Assembly: GCA_030674185.1 (NCBI GenBank)
Contig: JAPXFY010000018.1
Span: 46,640,932-46,653,431 of the forward strand
Direction: 5' to 3'
Source of the DNA: Monoplex corrugatus
Taxonomy: Eukaryota; Mollusca; Gastropoda; Littorinimorpha; Ranellidae
Length of the DNA: 12,500 bases
The notes beneath the pieces are model-generated. The model was not told the DNA's origin. It did not search any database and was given only the letters and a program-made list of their open reading frames with translations. Positions 8,289-12,500 of this stretch are shown here, one piece after another (the first letter of the stretch is position 1; every line of letters begins with the position of its first letter). The position numbers were made by a program, and so were the translations under genes.

Positions 8289-9090
8289 ATGAAGGTGCAT
8301 TACATCTCCAATTTATCAATAATTCATGTTTCATTTCGAAGCACTTTAACATTTACAGCATTCGGAAAGTTTAAAGTAAAGAATTGCAACTCTTTCAGGC
8401 TCTGGAGTAAAAAAAAAGAAAAGGTGATAGTTATCTTCTCTTGGTGTGAGCAGACGGCATTTCCACAGCAGTTCGTTAGAGCATTGCAGTACTAGTATCT
8501 GTGTTATTCTCTGGAATGCGTCAAAGGAGCTGGACATCTAAAGGTAATAAATGATCAATATGATATTGCTATAAGGATGTTCCTTTCCTTTCTCATTTCC
8601 TTACTGCAATGTTGATATAAAGGTAATGGTGCAGCTCTATTATTTGTCTATGTAAGTTCAGATTCCTTCATAAAGTTTAGTAACGCACAGTCGGATTTCA
8701 GGATTTCTGACAACATTAATACTAATGCTAACCCTAACTCTAACCCTAGCCCTGATGTGATGCCTCACCCTTTGGATCGATAAATCATTCACAGAGAAAA
8801 CCATTCCAAAAATTTTTTTTTTGGGGGGGGGGGTGATTGACCTAGGATTAAGAGTAAGACTGTTTATCATCTTATGTCATGTTTTTCTACAACACCCAAG
8901 GAAGAGCATAACTGCATGTTTGTTTGTTCGAGAAACAAAACACAAATTGTTTGATTTAGTCGGTAATCCGAAACTTGCTTTTGCCGATCACTTACTACAA
9001 TTTAGATTTCGTAAGAAAGATGTACGGGTCTTCCTTCTGACGATGCTGGGTAAAGTTAGAGCTACCTGTACGAAATGGTAGCAAGGAGAA
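8289..9090. other. Intergenic sequence with one weak open frame
   Basis: Complex sequence containing the telomere-like stretch at 8728-8755 and an A5-T10-G11 homopolymer ladder at 8808-8833. A plus frame of 86 codons (8821-9081) continues past the ladder and ends in a run of basic and hydrophobic residues. It matches no family I recognise, its ATG lies in the homopolymer junction, and I see no splice signals that persuade me. I treat the stretch as non-coding. Confidence 0.45.
8728..8755. repeat. Short degenerate telomere-like stretch (CCCTAA type)
   Basis: About 28 bp read CTAACCC, TAACTC, TAACCC, TAGCCC and TGA: four to five hexamers close to CCCTAA, the complement of the TTAGGG repeat used by many animals including molluscs. 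Two hexamers match exactly and the others carry single changes. It is far too short to be a telomere end; it could be an interstitial remnant or a chance product. Confidence 0.6.
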
Positions 9091-9405
9091 GAAAAAATGT
9101 TCAATAGATAGATAGATAGACAGATAGATAAAAATAATGTAAATACACATTGTATTATAGATAAAGTATAACACAGGTATAAAAGATATAGTAAATCAAA
9201 ATCATCTTCATCAAGATGAATATGTTATAAAGTATTATATTACAAATATTAATAATTAAAATAATCAAAGAAATAAATAGATAATAAATGAATAGATAGA
9301 TAAATAGGAAGATAGACAGCTAGATACACAGATATATACATAGATTAATAAAATATATTAATAAACTGATAAATAATCAAAGAAATGAATAAATAGGTAA
9401 ACAAT
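9091..9405. repeat. AT-rich tract with GATA-type microsatellite
   Basis: A clean GATA run (about 9103-9130, with one GACA) is followed by about 270 bp of degenerate AATA, GATA and ATAAAT words, including a second GATA cluster at 9291-9330. The base composition is very AT-rich and no frame of any length survives. It looks like a decayed tetranucleotide repeat. Confidence 0.8.
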
Positions 9406-10118
9406 TAATGGAGGCTCATTGTACTGGTTTAGGAAACTTAAATCCCCTAGATTAAAAATGAATACGGAACGAAAGAAACTGACAAACTAAGAGAGAAACT
9501 TCTGTTATTAGAATTATTTAAACTACACTTGCAGTAACTTTCTTTTTCGATCTGCTTTTTTATCAGGAACAGCGTTGTTTCATATCTACGGGAGAAGGGT
9601 GTGTCTTTGTGTGTGCATCGGAACAAAAGTATGTGCACAATATTTTTCCAGCTGTTTCTGATTGGGTTTTTTTTTACCACATTTGGGTCAAAGTTTGGGC
9701 CATTGAGGAATAGAGAATGTTTAAGTTTGGAAGTCGTGTCACCAAGATCAAGATCATATGGACTGAAAACGCTGTACGAATTCAACTTTTCTTTTTCAGA
9801 AAGGTGTTGACCAGCACTTTCTCAGTACTTCTGAAAATAACTACATTCTGTTTTCACTGTCATGACTGTTTGCCATTGTCCTCGCTTCAGGTCAAGTTTC
9901 ATTTCATGAGGCTTCAAATCACAGTCATCTTGAAGGCACAAAATTTTATTTCCTTATGAAAAGCAAAAAATTTCAAGTATGAAGAAATTGGAAATTGCCA
10001 GAAATAAAAAATGAAAGTTGGAATGAAATTTTGTTTCTCATAGGCAATACACCAGTGCGAATCAACAAATGACGGATGATAGAGAGCTGAATTTGAAAAA
10101 AAAGCAACCAACTGATCT
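9406..10118. other. Intergenic sequence, no supported gene
   Basis: About 700 bp of complex DNA. The open frames at 9447-9785 (minus) and 9601-9810 and 9717-9959 (plus) overlap each other on both strands, are 69-112 codons long, are rich in Phe, Ser and Leu, and have no recognisable domain. I see no paired splice sites or conserved motif, so none is called. Confidence 0.55.
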
Positions 10119-10223
10119 CAAAACAAAACAAAAAAAAGAAAGAAAGAAAAAAGAAAAAAAAAAAAAAAAAAAGAAGAAGAAAGAAAAAATACAGAAAGAA
10201 AAACAACAAAAACAAAAATAAAG
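10119..10223. repeat. A-rich low-complexity tract
   Basis: AAAAC and AAAG words flank a run of 19 A at 10154-10172, followed by AAG and AAAC words. The Phe-rich open frame on the minus strand is an artefact. The tract lies just upstream of the SINE-like element; whether it is a retroposition tail of something else cannot be told from the sequence. Confidence 0.9.
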
Positions 10224-10284
10224 CTAAATATAAACCAAAGTCCAATGACAGTTTCTGTGCATACCTCCGGCTGACATGTTCTCA

Positions 10285-10545
10285 ACATAAGTAGGCGCTA
10301 TTCGCTTTCCACACTGAACTATTTACCATTCACATGCTAATGGTTGTGGGTTCGAATCAGGGGGTGCGCTACATCAAAACTGGCCTCTACTGTCCCATCT
10401 TAACATTATTATTGTTCTGGTGGTGTCAGTGTAGGATTAGATCAGTCACCCTTCCCCTACTTCCCTGGGATGGTTTAATATATTTCGTCGGCCATATCAC
10501 CTGAGGTGAATGCCGACGTAAAAACTGAATCGCATCAATCAATCC
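10285..10545 (+). mobile_element. Probable tRNA-derived SINE-like element
   Basis: GGTTCGAATCA at 10349-10359 closely matches the RNA polymerase III B box (GGTTCGANTCC) of tRNA genes. A possible worn A box lies about 55 bp upstream around 10288-10300 (AAGTAGGCGCTA). A T-loop-like TTCGAAT is present but the flanking stem does not pair, so it is not a working tRNA. The far end reads GCCGACGTAAAA and closes with an ATCAATCAATC tail at 10534-10544; this short tandem tail is typical of tRNA-derived SINEs, and I recall similar tails in mollusc elements. No target-site duplication is obvious. The boundaries are approximate and the family name is unknown to me. Confidence 0.6.
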
Positions 10546-10893
10546 ACACTGATTAAACTTGTGCACATAGATTTTTGTGCTGCACTATTGAAACGGAGCT
10601 CTGTTTTTCAAACAATATACAGAAATGTTGTATATTGGCTGAGCATAATACCAAAGTTTGCACTGTTTTGAATGAAGTCTTCCCAAAACATGGGCAGCTG
10701 TGGTAATTAACAGCGATACTCAGACTGATGTTTATCTAAATGCTTTCTCGATTGATGATACCCGATCAATCCGGCTTATTCACCCTGGTAGGGTTTTTGT
10801 TAAATCGAAAGATAAGAGAGCAGAAGATCGACCCTGCTACCACCCTAGTCCGAACTGTCTCTCACACATCCCACACAAAAACTTCATTTAAAA
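10546..10893. other. Intergenic sequence between SINE-like element and CA tract
   Basis: About 350 bp of complex DNA. The segment 10745-10850 is somewhat richer in GC and CpG than its surroundings and supports a 63-codon plus frame and an overlapping frame that runs on into the CA repeat. Neither resembles a known protein. It could be a fragment of another dispersed repeat. Confidence 0.45.
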
Positions 10894-10903
10894 CACGCTC
10901 ACA

Positions 10904-10936
<33 letters not shown>

Positions 10937-11179
10937 ACACACACACCACACCACACACACCACCACACGCACAACCTCGCGCGCACATAGAGCACAGACA
11001 CACACAAACACACAGACACAGACACACAGACACAGACACAACAGAGAGAGAAAGGGATAGAGAGAGATATGTACATCAACACACACACACACACACACAA
11101 CACACACACACACACACACCCCACACACACACACACACACACACCACCACGACGCACACACACACACACACACACACAC
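10894..11179. repeat. Long interrupted CA microsatellite
   Basis: Imperfect (CA)n with CCACA, GACACA and CGCG interruptions, split at about 11042-11068 by a short GA-rich insert. Alternating purine-pyrimidine runs of this type, especially with the GCGCGCAC at 10978-10985, are known for Z-DNA potential. The Cys/Val-rich frames on the minus strand and the Thr/His-rich frames on the plus strand are repeat artefacts. Confidence 0.94.
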
Positions 11180-11187
11180 TTAAACAA

Positions 11188-11303
11188 TCTCTCTGTCTCT
11201 CTACGTCTCTCGTTGTCTCTGTCTGTCTGTCTGTTCTGTCTCTGTCTCTATCTCTCTCTGTCTCTCTCTTTTCTGTCTGAAGTCTGAAGTCTTTCCCTCT
11301 CTT

Positions 11304-11342
<39 letters not shown>

Positions 11343-11366
11343 TACTCTCTATCATTTTCTCTCTTA
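11188..11366. repeat. CT-rich polypyrimidine tract
   Basis: CTCTGTCT words and (CT)n, with GTCT blocks at 11218-11232 and CTTT words at 11290-11330. It begins only about 8 bp after the CA tract ends. The plus strand is nearly pure pyrimidine with scattered G, the mirror image in strand sense of the polypurine tracts at the start of the window. It has triplex-forming potential. Confidence 0.94.
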
Positions 11367-11815
11367 GAGCTACTTGAAAAACATTACTGATCTCCATGCC
11401 GTTTTTGGAATGTTAAGCTGTAGGATCATATTTACCAAATGTGACTGGGTATTCCTTGATGAGTGATTTTCCCGACATTATGTTAGACAGTGCTAAAGTG
11501 GATTTCAGACTTTTGTTGGTCATTTGTTATACAATTGCAGATCACTTCATCACCGCCGGATAATTTTGACTGCATATTATTTTCTTTCTTTACAGTCTTA
11601 TTTTCATTTCATCTTATTATATATATGACACACGTTTGTTTTTATTTTCTGTTGTTAGTTTGTTTGATACCTAATATCACTTATTTACATAGACGTTGAA
11701 TTCATAAACACACACAGATGGTCGTATGCACTTTTACCTTATCATCTCCGTCTACTTCATAGTTCTTGTGCTCGTCTTGCGCTTTCTTGTTGTCTTCATT
11801 TTTTTTCGGGGGGCA
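11367..11815. other. Intergenic sequence ending in a T/G homopolymer junction
   Basis: AT-rich complex sequence with a plus frame of 69 codons (11490-11699) rich in Phe and Leu and no recognisable motif. It ends in T8-C-G6 at 11799-11813, directly before the 24-bp minisatellite. No gene is supported. Confidence 0.55.
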
Positions 11816-12198
11816 TAAGTAATACTAATATGCATGTAGTAAGTAATACTAGTATGCATGTAGTAAGTAATACTAATATGCATGTAGTAAGTAATACTAG
11901 TATGCATGTAATAATAATAATATAATATGCATGTAGTAATACTAGTATGCATGTATAAGTATACTGTATCAGTATAGTATATAATGCTGTGAAGTATACT
12001 AGTATGCATGTAGTAAATAATACTAGTATACATGTAGTAAATAATACTAGTATACATGTAGTAAATAATACTAGTATACATGTAGCAAATAATACTAGTA
12101 TACATGTAGCAAATAATACTAATATGCATGTAGTAAATAATACTAGTATGCATGTAGTAAGTAATAATAGTATAGTAATACTAGTATACATGCTATAA
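11816..12198. repeat. 24-bp palindrome-rich minisatellite, about 13 copies
   Basis: The unit consists of TAAATA followed by ATACTAGTAT, then ACATGTAG; variants have TAAGTA at the start and ATGCATG in place of ATACATG. Clean units run 11816-11887 (three), and 12014-12157 (six); between and after them are disrupted copies (11888-12013, 12158-12198). Most units carry a perfect 10-bp palindrome, ATACTAGTAT, and those with ATACATG also an 8-bp palindrome, TACATGTA, sharing one base with it. As 24 is a multiple of three, false eight-residue repeats (such as NNTSIHVV) appear in the open frames. Variants cluster: GTATGC and TAAGTA at the left, GTATAC and TAAATA in the centre-right. Confidence 0.95.
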
Positions 12199-12500
12199 TA
12201 TTGGCCTCACCTAGTTGATAGATGGCTGAGCATTTGGGCATTGACTAAGGACGAGTTTATACAGAATAACTAGTTGTGCTGTGATTCGGACCTTTAATGA
12301 TTTATTTATTTACTTCATATATATATGTTCCTTTTTTGAAGGTAAGATACACAACATACACGTGTAATTTACATGTAACCCAGATTATTCCAGTGGTAGA
12401 CTAATAAAATACCAGTATGAAATATAGACCAGGCAAAACAGTCTATGTAGGGCCTCAAGATCTGGCCAGCTCATGGGTTTATGTGCAGGCTTAAGGCTTG
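12199..12500. other. Intergenic sequence to window end
   Basis: AT-rich complex sequence with a short ATATATAT run near 12320. The last 60 bp are richer in GC and could be the edge of a dispersed repeat cut by the window end, but I cannot name one. No open frame of note. Confidence 0.5.

Noticed and set aside
8728..8755. Chromosome end or telomere
   Set aside because: Only four to five imperfect hexamers, embedded in ordinary sequence on both sides.
8821..9081. 86-codon plus-strand frame with basic C-terminal half
   Set aside because: It begins at the homopolymer G-run, matches no family I recognise, and has no supporting exon signals. It is the least unlikely small frame outside repeats and could be tested by RNA-seq.
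10346..10362. Functional tRNA gene at the TTCGAAT loop
   Set aside because: The T-stem does not pair (GTGGG against CAGGG) and no anticodon arm or acceptor stem is evident; it fits a SINE-type remnant better.
11752..12198. Open frames of 69-133 codons over the 24-bp array
   Set aside because: The repeat unit length is a multiple of three, which creates false eight-residue repeats on both strands.
12440..12500. Dispersed repeat edge at the window end
   Set aside because: The composition shift and vague familiarity are not enough; no motif, terminus or second copy can be shown within the window.

Overview
The window looks like non-coding nuclear DNA from a eukaryote, most likely a marine invertebrate. 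A gastropod mollusc is my best guess, and it is an inference. The reasons are long uninterrupted di-, tri- and tetranucleotide microsatellites, several minisatellites, AT-rich intergenic sequence, and two segments that resemble dispersed elements I associate with gastropod genomes: a segment around 1900-2115 and a tRNA-like SINE-type element around 10285-10545. I found no bacterial gene organisation, no convincing protein-coding exon and no functional RNA gene. About 60% of the window is tandem repeat.

Layout. 41-363 and 474-960 are long GA-rich polypurine tracts split by about 110 bp of complex sequence. 1074-1201 is an AAC/AGC/ATC triplet tract. 1241-1470 is a nearly perfect 20-bp minisatellite. 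1471-2473 is ordinary intergenic DNA with one likely dispersed-repeat remnant. 2474-7558 is the dominant object: about 5.1 kb and about 339 copies of a 15-bp unit, CAGCAAGTCCCCATA and variants. 7559-10280 is AT-rich intergenic sequence with small microsatellites, a short degenerate telomere-like stretch and an A-rich tract. A SINE-like element follows, then a CA tract running into a CT tract (10894-11366). Next comes unique sequence, a 24-bp palindrome-rich minisatellite (11816-12198), and unique sequence to the end.

The 15-bp array is open in all six frames over hundreds of codons. This follows from a stop-free unit whose length is a multiple of three, and it is not evidence of coding. The commonest base change alters the amino acid in every frame, and odd-length units keep shifting the frame. 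The array does have real internal structure: an anchor block of rare unit variants recurs nine times, and whole segments are duplicated at offsets of about 1385, 1765 and 3851 bp. One common unit variant carries a near-kappaB motif on the minus strand, repeated many times. These features, the palindromic 24-bp array and the clustered odd-length units are the most interesting leads. No genes can be shown to work together here.
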